From positions 1 to 43,179 of IMG/VR virus record IMGVR_UViG_3300044630_006976: 43,179 nt of DNA; one strand, written 5' to 3'. The notes under the pieces are model-generated. The model searched no databases, was not told the origin of the DNA, and worked only from the letters and a program-made list of their open reading frames with translations. A program made the position numbers and the translations under genes. The stretch is from a virus. This document shows, in pieces, positions 37,011 to 43,179 of this stretch (position 1 is the first letter of the stretch; every line of letters starts with the position of its first letter).

Positions 37011-38823
37011 TAGCAAACACCGTAACGTATCCAACAGCTGTTCTAGCCTCGATCAGTTCTGTGACGAAGCCGGGGTTAATTGTCCTTGACCACGTAATGC
37101 CGTTATAGGTAACGGTCACGGTTGCACTCGAGCCGGTCGGAATTGCGTACCACCAGTCCGCTGCAAGATATATCGTAGTTGTTGTTGCCCACATTGAGTC
37201 GGCATGAGCGTCATCAACGCTGACATGGTAATCCTCATGCCCTGAGCCTGGGCTTGGTGTGTTGGAGAAGTCCTGCCAACTCATGTACGGAGCCGTCAAT
37301 CCGTGAGTGTACCACCCCAGTGCATTGCCTAAAAATGAGGTTTCGGTGAATACGTCAGACTCGCCGCCCCCAACCCACGCATACACGATCTCCATCGGAG
37401 GCGGCGGTGTAGGTGTTGGTGTTAGTGCCGGGCATTCTGCACACTGAACAAGGATGTTGGTGCCCCCCGTAAACGATGACATATCTCCAGTGGCGTATCC
37501 ACCGTATGTAATGGTCGAAATGGTAACAGAGTCTCCACCTGCAACGGTGTGATCCACTCCATCAACTGTGACACAGATGCTTGTGCTGCCAGTGTTCTCC
37601 ACAACTACTTGGGCGGTGCTCGGTGTCGCCTGCGGTTTGCTGTCGGAGTACTGGTTGTACCACGCATGAAACATGACGGTGCCTGCGGCTGGTATGTTGT
37701 AATCCCCGGTGATAACCTCTGGTGGCAGAACATTTGACCCCATTTTATACGACTCGGAGCACCAGTCGCCACCACCTGCAAACACCCTGCCTTGGTAAAT
37801 CCAAGTCACGCAGCCATCGTACGTCACATTATACGATGCTGGAGACTGGCGCGGAAACAGTCCCGTTGTGGTAGTGTGGCGCGATATAACGAGCTGGCCG
37901 ACCGCATCGACGGCTTGCACTTCGACCGACGAGTAATATTGATCGAAGATGGTGTGAGTCCCAGACTGGGTACCACTTGTGTTTATGGAAGCGCCTCCCG
38001 ACGTCAAGGATAACTCAAAGGTATCTGTCGTCGCATTCACTACATAGTACCCCCCAACGTTTGTGGTCAAGCCCGTTGGCAAAGATCCCGTGGTCTTGAA
38101 GGAGACGCGCCGATTGTTGGCGTAACCATGACTGGTCTTTGATACCACGCACGGAGATGCGATGGTCATTGTAACCGTCCCTCCGGCGGGCGACGCTCCT
38201 GATACACGCACCTCCGAGTCAATTGCGTCGATCACACCTATTGGTACTGGAAGGCACCCATCCACCAAGTTGCCGTTGGCTGGCGAGTAACCTGGGTTTC
38301 CGGTGTACCCACCAGTGCAATAGACGGTTATGGGCAGGACGGGAAGCCTCGGCCATGCATCATGGTTGAGAGTAAGTGCGCCTTCCGTCGTGTGCCCATA
38401 GTAAACCGTGCTCAGATCGTCCTCGCGCAGATACGCATTCAAGTCTGCACCACCGCTTCCACTGCCGCTCCAGTTGAGCGTGAGTGTTATTTTGAACGCG
38501 CATGGGTCTACACATTCTACCTCGTGATCCACTGGACCGCCAATAAAGGTGTTGGATGATCCCGGTATGGCCGGGTGGCAGCAGGTCGCAAAGTCTCCGT
38601 TACCGCAAACGGCCTGTCCGTCCACGAACACTGTGGTACAGGCTGTCTCCATGGTTGGGTGTGGTGAGTGAGGTGAAGATCCGTGGCCTACGACCCGATC
38701 CCCCATACGCACCACCAGTGCATTATTGCAAAACACGGTGTCCTGTGTAGGCACATCCAATGCGCCCTCAGCATGGTCCGTCCCGGCCCGAATTACTCCG
38801 CGTGGAGGGCTAAGGGCGGGCAT
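36982..38823 (-). CDS. PAAR tail-spike tip protein with long C-terminal extension
   Basis: A 613-aa protein. Residues about 1-95 form a PAAR domain: GTDHAEGALDVPTQDTVFCNN, RMGDRVVGHG, TVFVDGQAVCGNGDFATCCHP, IPGSSNTFIGG. PAAR proteins cap the central spike (T4 gp5.4) and sharpen the puncturing tip; conserved His/Cys would bind the metal ion. The rest, about 520 residues, is beta-rich and Thr/Gly/Ser-rich, with the phage-type module SKTSHGYANNRRVSFKTTG...YYVVNATTDTFELSLTSG and a TPTPTPPPP linker near 465. A long extension suggests a receptor-binding or effector cargo. Its start overlaps the 46-aa basic ORF. Confidence 0.85.
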   Translation of the reverse strand: MPALSPPRGVIRAGTDHAEGALDVPTQDTVFCNNALVVRMGDRVVGHGSSPHSPHPTMETACTTVFVDGQAVCGNGDFATCCHPAIPGSSNTFIGGPVDHEVECVDPCAFKITLTLNWSGSGSGGADLNAYLREDDLSTVYYGHTTEGALTLNHDAWPRLPVLPITVYCTGGYTGNPGYSPANGNLVDGCLPVPIGVIDAIDSEVRVSGASPAGGTVTMTIASPCVVSKTSHGYANNRRVSFKTTGSLPTGLTTNVGGYYVVNATTDTFELSLTSGGASINTSGTQSGTHTIFDQYYSSVEVQAVDAVGQLVISRHTTTTGLFPRQSPASYNVTYDGCVTWIYQGRVFAGGGDWCSESYKMGSNVLPPEVITGDYNIPAAGTVMFHAWYNQYSDSKPQATPSTAQVVVENTGSTSICVTVDGVDHTVAGGDSVTISTITYGGYATGDMSSFTGGTNILVQCAECPALTPTPTPPPPMEIVYAWVGGGESDVFTETSFLGNALGWYTHGLTAPYMSWQDFSNTPSPGSGHEDYHVSVDDAHADSMWATTTTIYLAADWWYAIPTGSSATVTVTYNGITWSRTINPGFVTELIEARTAVGYVTVFANGTFTLTTY

Positions 38824-38950
38824 TCTTGGCCCGACGTTTGCGTCGGCGTTGTGCTGCGCCGTAAAGTGCCGCCGTGATTGCTTCCAGCACTCGTTGGGCC
38901 TTAGTGATAATGCAACGCTTCATGCAGATAGTTACCCTCTGCAGATTCAT
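38810..38950 (-). CDS. 46-aa basic protein
   Basis: Starts MNLQRVTICMKRC and ends in a very basic tail (QRRRKRRAKNARP). The ATG overlaps the previous ORF stop (ATGA) and the end overlaps the PAAR gene start by 14 bp. A second ATG at 38923 is possible. No family recognised. Confidence 0.5.
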   Translation of the reverse strand: MNLQRVTICMKRCIITKAQRVLEAITAALYGAAQRRRKRRAKNARP

Positions 38951-39009
38951 CGGTCTTTGGCGTCGTCCCATTCGAGATCACCGCGCATCCGTTCGTAGGT
39001 CTTACCCAT
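38947..39009 (-). CDS. 20-aa MGKT-type small protein
   Basis: MGKTYERMRGDLEWDDAKDR, similar in style to the tiny MGK-start charged proteins common in phage genomes. Coupled to the next ORF by an ATGA overlap and 15 bp after the ligase-like gene. Confidence 0.5.
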   Translation of the reverse strand: MGKTYERMRGDLEWDDAKDR

Positions 39010-39024
39010 ACTAGTTGTGGTGCT

Positions 39025-39654
39025 TCATTTGTTGAAGTTCTTCAGCTCGGCATCCGACCACCTGTGCTTAACGATGAGTCCTGAGGTGTTCTTGTGTGAC
39101 GGTGGATACTTGCTGCGCACTTCCCTACCCACTACGCCGTCAAAGAAATTGACCTTCACCCTCTGATTCATATGCTTCAGCGTGGTGAGGTACTCACGCA
39201 ACTCGGCATCGGTGAAGCGATGGTTGGGAATGATGTAGGCAGTATCCGCCACCCACTCGGACGGATCAAGCGGTGCAACTGGAAGGTTGATGGTCTCGAT
39301 CACCGCTCGACGCTCGGCAAATGTACCCGGCATAATCAGGTCCAACAGCACGATGCAACCTTTGGCCATGGCGTGCCTGCGCTCCAGCACCTCGCAATCG
39401 ACCCAGTCTGCGGTGATTTTGGCATCCGCCAACGCCCTGCGCATCTGAGCTGCTGCCAGTTTCACTTCTCCAGCAATGCTCAGCAGCTTCTGGTGGCGAT
39501 TGAATAACTGCTCCATAGCAAGGTCGCCAACCAGACGCCAACCATTGAGCTTGGGTCCCCATTCAAATATGCCTCCCGGACGCGACGGACGAATGAGACT
39601 CGGGTGACCACCGTCAATGGGACGGGCCGGGAACGGAGCAATGCGCTTGCTCAC
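39025..39654 (-). CDS. Minimal ATP-dependent ligase-like nucleotidyltransferase
   Basis: A 209-aa protein with the motifs of the ligase/capping superfamily: motif I GPK35-L-N-G-W-R (Lys adenylated; Asn replaces the usual Asp), motif III-type LFNRHQ, motif IIIa WVDCEVLERR, motif IV-type IVLLDLIMPG, and motif V-type DGVVGREVRSKY. It lacks an OB-fold, so it is only the adenylation domain. It may seal nicks with a partner, or act on RNA. It overlaps the previous gene stop (ATGA) and shares the promoter at 40020-40048. The phage also has a full NAD+ ligase. Confidence 0.7.
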   Translation of the reverse strand: MSKRIAPFPARPIDGGHPSLIRPSRPGGIFEWGPKLNGWRLVGDLAMEQLFNRHQKLLSIAGEVKLAAAQMRRALADAKITADWVDCEVLERRHAMAKGCIVLLDLIMPGTFAERRAVIETINLPVAPLDPSEWVADTAYIIPNHRFTDAELREYLTTLKHMNQRVKVNFFDGVVGREVRSKYPPSHKNTSGLIVKHRWSDAELKNFNK

Positions 39655-40013
39655 TTAACCTCCTTGGCGAGAGTTCGGCGAAGAGCCGCCTCGATCTCAC
39701 TCTGCTCACGCTGCGCCTTGGCAAGCTGTTTGCTTGCAATAGTTATGAGGATGGGTGCCACCCCGTCCATCGTGTTGAGCTGCTCCAGACGCGCATGTGC
39801 CTTGGCGACGGCGACCTCGTGCACCAGCGGCAGGAGGTCCTCGATGTCTGCAGATGTGAGGGTGCGAGCCAGCTCCGTGATCTTGATGGAAGCCCATCGA
39901 GAGGATTTGAAGTTGCGCGCCCGTTCCAGGTAATGAGCGGCGCGTGAAGTGATGGTGGGCGTGGTTGTCATGATGTTCCGCGCGGTGAAGACGGCGGTTG
40001 GAGTGGCGTTCAT
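39651..40013 (-). CDS. Small helical unknown protein, leaderless
   Basis: A 120-aa protein starting MNATPTAVFTARNIM, then helical (ELARTLTSADIEDLLPLVHEVAVAKAHARLEQL; QLAKAQREQSEIEAALRRTLAKEV). No family recognised. First gene of an operon with the ligase-like protein; its stop overlaps that start. The ATG is seven bases after the -10 box. Confidence 0.75.
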   Translation of the reverse strand: MNATPTAVFTARNIMTTTPTITSRAAHYLERARNFKSSRWASIKITELARTLTSADIEDLLPLVHEVAVAKAHARLEQLNTMDGVAPILITIASKQLAKAQREQSEIEAALRRTLAKEVK

Positions 40014-40019
40014 AATGTA

Positions 40020-40048
40020 ACAATAGCAGACAAGCGAACGTCTGTCAA
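40020..40048 (-). promoter_or_regulatory. Sigma70-like promoter, leaderless type
   Basis: Minus strand TTGACA (40048-40043), a 17-bp spacer ending CTGC, then TATTGT (40025-40020), six bases, then ATG at 40013. Confidence 0.9.
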
Positions 40049-40080
40049 GTAGGTACGTCTACAACGCAACATCAAACCTA

Positions 40081-40752
40081 TCATTGGTCGGAGTGCAACG
40101 CTGGGTCTTCGTCACGATCGAACTCACCGTCTGACTGGTTCTCTCTAGATGCTTCTGCAGAAGCTTCGATTATCTCGATCGCCTCGTGCTTGCCGCCCGT
40201 TGGCTGATAAGAGAGGCCGCGCAGTGTGATGCTTGCCGCCATGCTGTGCAGGGTGCGGTCGCCCTGCAGCATCTGCGCCAGCACCTCCGCTTTTTCCCTG
40301 CAATAGACGCGAGCGAAGCTAGGGTCATTCTGCTCGATGTCGACCCCGTTATCGATGAAGTCAGCGTACTTGATCGTGGCGCTATCGGCTCCGATTCTGG
40401 ACAGCCGGGTTGCTTCCTTGTCCTTGCGGGTGCGGCGGTTCAGCGCAGGGAACTGTTCCTTCGTGTACACGTCCGTCAAATCGATCACCATCCCCGCCAC
40501 TGCGTCACCAAACAGGCGGCGAATCACACCAATGTGGATTTCCGGGTTCCTCGGCGTAACATCCTCCAGAGTATCGTGGAAGAGCGCAGCGATGATCATA
40601 TCCTCGCTGCCACCGTGCTCTGCGACGATGGATGCAACACGCTCCGTGTGCATCCAGTACGGGTCCCCGGTATACTTGCGCTTGTGCCCGACGGAGTCAT
40701 GTGCGGCGCGGGCGAATGCTCTTGCCGCTGCGATGCGTGGTGTATCAATCAT
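40081..40752 (-). CDS. SpoT/MESH1-like HD hydrolase, leaderless
   Basis: A 223-aa HD-domain protein. GHKRKYTGDPYWMHTERVA (His35), ALFHDTLEDV (H59-D60, Glu63) and FGDAVAGMVIDLTDV match the MESH1/SpoT hydrolase branch, which removes the 3' pyrophosphate of (p)ppGpp (MESH1 also acts on NADPH). A phage enzyme could lower the stringent-response signal. The C-terminal 45 residues are Ser/Glu-rich with no domain. The ATG is seven bases after the -10 box. It is divergent from the ligase gene. DatZ-type dATPase is another HD possibility but its motifs do not fit well. Confidence 0.8.
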   Translation of the reverse strand: MIDTPRIAAARAFARAAHDSVGHKRKYTGDPYWMHTERVASIVAEHGGSEDMIIAALFHDTLEDVTPRNPEIHIGVIRRLFGDAVAGMVIDLTDVYTKEQFPALNRRTRKDKEATRLSRIGADSATIKYADFIDNGVDIEQNDPSFARVYCREKAEVLAQMLQGDRTLHSMAASITLRGLSYQPTGGKHEAIEIIEASAEASRENQSDGEFDRDEDPALHSDQ

Positions 40753-40758
40753 GGTGAA

Positions 40759-40787
40759 ACGTTAACAGGTTGGTGAACGCTTGTCAA
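40759..40787 (-). promoter_or_regulatory. Sigma70-like promoter, leaderless type
   Basis: Minus strand TTGACA (40787-40782), a 17-bp spacer ending CTGT, then TAACGT (40764-40759), six bases, then ATG at 40752. The -35 box is 22 bp from the -35 of the divergent ligase promoter. Confidence 0.9.
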
Positions 40788-40809
40788 GTTTAATCTTATG
40801 AGGCAGAAC

Positions 40810-40838
40810 TTGACAACCTGCTACCATTCTGCTATTCT
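40810..40838 (+). promoter_or_regulatory. Sigma70-like promoter, leaderless type
   Basis: TTGACA (40810-40815), a 17-bp spacer ending CTGC, then TATTCT (40833-40838), six bases, then ATG at 40845. It forms a back-to-back pair with the promoter of the HD gene. Confidence 0.9.
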
Positions 40839-40844
40839 TTCATC

Positions 40845-42908
40845 ATGAACAAACCAGCACGCATCACCGAACTCGAAGCCCTGATCAACCACGCATCCGC
40901 CGCTTACTACGGCTCCGGCAAACCCGTTATGGCTGATGGAGACTTCGACCGCATGGTTGATGAGCTCCGCAAACTCGACCCGGCCAACCCGCTGCTCGCC
41001 ACGGTTGGCACCCCTGATGTAGGTGGCAACTACACCGAGGTCCACCCGGTGCCGATGTTCTCGCTCAATAAGGCAACCACGACCGAGGAAATCGCCAAGT
41101 TCGTCAATGACGTTCGCGATGATGCCTACGTGCTGGAGGCGAAATTCGACGGCATCTCCATGGAGGTCACTTACGTAAACGGCGTGCTCACCATGGCCAG
41201 CACGCGTGGCGACGGCAAGGCCGGTGTGAACATCCTCGCCGGAGCGCGGCGCATGCCGAACCTACCCAAGCAGCTGAAGGGTGTCACCGGAACGCTGATC
41301 GTGCGCGGCGAGGCCATCTGCCGCGATGAAGACTGGGTGAAGATCGACCCGGAGATGAAGTCCAACCCACGTAGCGCTGGCAACGGGGCAATGCAGCGGA
41401 GCGACGGCGAAGGCTGCCAGCACATGACCTTCATCGCGTATTGGGTGCGCAGCGGCACCGGGCACACCAGCTGCAATACGGAGCCCGCGCAGCTTGACCT
41501 GCTGGCCACGCTCGGCTTCACGGCCTCGGAATACGAGGTCATCAAGACCAGCTCGGCAACGGCACTCGACATCGAGGCCGCGCTGATTCGCTGGAAGGCC
41601 AAGCGCTCCGGCCTCGGCTTCCCCATTGATGGCGTGGTGATCAAGGCCAACTCGCTGGCGAAGCAGGCGGAGATGGGTGCGGTAAGCAACCGCCCGAAGG
41701 GCTCGGTAGCATTCAAGTGGGAAGATGAAGGTGTGGAAACCGAAGTGGAGGGTTGCCTGTTCACGGTTGGACACACTGGCACCATAACGGCAACGCTCCG
41801 CCTCAAGCCTGTGCGCATCCTCGGTACCACCGTTTCGAACTGCATTACTTACTGGCGCGATCTCCGGGACATGGAGATCGCTGTCGGAGACACGATAAAC
41901 CTCGTGAAAGCCGGGGAGATAATTCCCAAAGTGCGCGGTGTGGTGCAGCGTGGCGAGAATCGGGTGCGCATCGTGGAACCTTCCAAGTGCCCGGTGTGCG
42001 GTGCGAAGACGGGCCGCAGGGATGGTGGTGTCCACCTCCTCTGCTTCGGCGACAACTGCGCGGCGCAGGCCACCGGCAAAGTGAAGAAATGGATCACCTC
42101 ACTCAACATCCTCGGCATCGGCGATGGCCTGCTGGAGACGCTCACCACGGCAACAGGCGGGTGGCCGCAGAGCAACAGCGGAATGCCCCCGCGCGTAGCC
42201 GATCCGTCCGACCTCTACACGCTCGACGAAACAGACCTAGCCGGAATGCCGATGGGTGCTGGTGCGGTTGGTACGGCGCGGGCCAAGGCCATTGTTGCCG
42301 AGATCAGCAAGACCCGCACCCTCGGCATCGATGACTTCATCGGTTCCCTCGGTCTGCCGCACCTCGGCAAGCGCAAGGTCGAGATTATCCGCAGCAGGGC
42401 CAATGGCAAGCTCGACACCGTGGATGCATGGTTGGACGAGGTTACCATTATTGCCAACGCCTCGCAGTGTGGCATTCCCGGCACGGCAGAGGAAATCGAT
42501 GCGGCGCTCGTCGCCGCCCGCCCGCTGATCGAGAAGCTGCTCAAGCACATTGCGATCAGGGCCAAGGTGCTCAAGCCAATTGCAACACCGATCTCGGATA
42601 GCATGGCGGGTACTGCCCAAAATGGGCTGGCTGCAAAAGCTCCAGTCAGCCGCGTCGTGAACACCACCGGCACCAGCGTGGTGGCAGGCAAGAAGTTCGT
42701 CTTGACGGGTGCCGCATCCCGCCCCCGCAAGGAAATTGCGGCAGACATCGAGGCCGCTGGTGGCATCGTAGCGGACGCCATCAACGGCACCGTGCAATTC
42801 CTCGTCCAGTCTGATCCTTCCAGCAAGAGCAGCAAGACTAAGAAGGCTGAACAGCTCGGCATCAAGGTGATCTCCGAAGAGACTCTCATGCACATGATCG
42901 GCCTGTGA
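40845..42908 (+). CDS. ligA: NAD+-dependent DNA ligase
   Basis: A 687-aa full-length LigA. Domain Ia is at 1-65; the adenylation domain carries K100-F-D-G (nucleophile Lys100), TRGDGKAG, VRGEAIC, GFPIDGVVIKAN and SVAFKWED; an OB-fold includes GHTGTITATLRLKPVRILGTTVSN; a four-Cys zinc finger is near 385-405 (CPVCGAKTG...CFGDNCA); HhH repeats follow; and a BRCT domain occupies about 615-687 (GKKFVLTGAASRPRKE). It seals nicks during phage DNA replication. The mRNA is predicted leaderless. Codon choice is C/G-rich, as for highly expressed genes. A second gene overlaps its stop. Confidence 0.96.
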   Translation: MNKPARITELEALINHASAAYYGSGKPVMADGDFDRMVDELRKLDPANPLLATVGTPDVGGNYTEVHPVPMFSLNKATTTEEIAKFVNDVRDDAYVLEAKFDGISMEVTYVNGVLTMASTRGDGKAGVNILAGARRMPNLPKQLKGVTGTLIVRGEAICRDEDWVKIDPEMKSNPRSAGNGAMQRSDGEGCQHMTFIAYWVRSGTGHTSCNTEPAQLDLLATLGFTASEYEVIKTSSATALDIEAALIRWKAKRSGLGFPIDGVVIKANSLAKQAEMGAVSNRPKGSVAFKWEDEGVETEVEGCLFTVGHTGTITATLRLKPVRILGTTVSNCITYWRDLRDMEIAVGDTINLVKAGEIIPKVRGVVQRGENRVRIVEPSKCPVCGAKTGRRDGGVHLLCFGDNCAAQATGKVKKWITSLNILGIGDGLLETLTTATGGWPQSNSGMPPRVADPSDLYTLDETDLAGMPMGAGAVGTARAKAIVAEISKTRTLGIDDFIGSLGLPHLGKRKVEIIRSRANGKLDTVDAWLDEVTIIANASQCGIPGTAEEIDAALVAARPLIEKLLKHIAIRAKVLKPIATPISDSMAGTAQNGLAAKAPVSRVVNTTGTSVVAGKKFVLTGAASRPRKEIAADIEAAGGIVADAINGTVQFLVQSDPSSKSSKTKKAEQLGIKVISEETLMHMIGL

Positions 42909-43179
42909 GCAAGAAGGGCAAGCGGCCAGTATTTGCCCCCGGCGACCCGGACCCACTTCGTCTAGCGGTCGCCGGGCGGTGCTCCGGTATCCGGCAGCAT
43001 GCGCTTCTCCGGTATCACGACCGCTCCGGCACCTGTGCAGGCATTACGACCAAGCAGGTGCTGCACCAGATTCAGTCGCGGTTAGCCAACGCTGAAGAGA
43101 TGTGGCTTCGCCCGGAGCGCCGGGTGCGGCATATGGCTCGTCACCCCGAGCCCGCCGCTTACTTTCGGCATCGTGATTT
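42905..43179 (+). CDS. Unknown protein, partial (runs off the window)
   Basis: A GTG at 42905 overlaps the ligase stop (GTGA) and opens a frame of at least 91 residues that is open to the window end. It starts VSKKGKRPVFAPGD and is basic and Arg-rich (MWLRPERRVRHMARHPEPAAYFRHRD). No family recognised from this part. Confidence 0.6.
   Translation, partial: MSKKGKRPVFAPGDPDPLRLAVAGRCSGIRQHALLRYHDRSGTCAGITTKQVLHQIQSRLANAEEMWLRPERRVRHMARHPEPAAYFRHRD

Noticed and set aside
40081-40752. DatZ (dATP triphosphohydrolase) to complete a Z-genome pathway
   Set aside because: The HD motifs and flanking sequence (KYTGDPYWMH, HDTLEDV) fit the SpoT/MESH1 branch better. Kept only as an untested alternative substrate.

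Overview
This window is a piece of the genome of a large tailed phage with a contractile tail (myovirus with a T4-like virion). The evidence is a gp18-type tail sheath, a gp19-type tube, a gp21-type prohead protease fused to a scaffold region, a gp23-type major capsid protein and a PAAR tail-spike tip, next to phage-borne metabolism: B12-dependent ribonucleotide reductase, NAD+ DNA ligase, a GroES-like co-chaperonin, an SbcD-like nuclease and an adenylosuccinate-synthetase homologue of the PurZ type. The host cannot be named. Most genes lack a Shine-Dalgarno sequence, and about nine genes appear to be transcribed directly at their ATG. This suggests a host that tolerates leaderless mRNAs, such as Deinococcota or Actinomycetota; that is an inference only.

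Layout. 1-4231: a repeat region, class II RNR and a tagged protein. 4228-8410: sheath (+), a phage tmRNA (7421-7801) and small minus-strand genes. 8534-9100: tail tube. 9102-23308: a long plus-strand block of mostly unknown proteins, interrupted by a minus-strand cassette at 15251-18132. 23314-28408: protease/scaffold and capsid genes flanked by two HNH endonuclease genes, with a terminator after the capsid gene. 28392-32292: a minus-strand operon running from the PurZ-like enzyme through SbcD, HIRAN, SEC-C and small proteins. 32329-35642: small genes, an abundant-looking unknown protein, a two-TM membrane protein and the co-chaperonin. 35622-40752: minus-strand spike tip, a glycosyltransferase/thiol-oxidase-like fusion, a minimal ATP-ligase-like protein and a SpoT-like HD hydrolase. 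40845-43179: NAD+ ligase and a gene cut by the window edge.

Two systems stand out. First, at least ten otherwise unrelated proteins carry the same short segment, M-[TNKR]-P-x-x-F-x-x-[LIM]-x-E, usually at the extreme N-terminus. It resembles the T4 capsid-targeting sequence, which the prohead protease cuts after Glu in (L/I)-x-E. The capsid protein and the protease itself carry matching L-T-E sites. I infer an unusually large set of proteins packaged in the head and probably injected into the host, including a GNAT acetyltransferase-like protein and a multi-site polyprotein. Second, nine genes share a near-identical promoter (ACTTGACA, 17-bp spacer usually ending TGC, TAnnnT) with the start codon usually exactly seven bases after the -10 box, so the transcripts should be leaderless. 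A tenth copy of the promoter precedes a short-leader gene. Several of these promoters lie inside the end of the upstream gene.

The PurZ-like enzyme has Ser in place of the catalytic Asp of PurA, as in enzymes making 2-aminoadenine (Z) nucleotides. The window does not contain a recognisable DatZ, MazZ or DpoZ, so a Z genome is a hypothesis. No portal protein was recognised.
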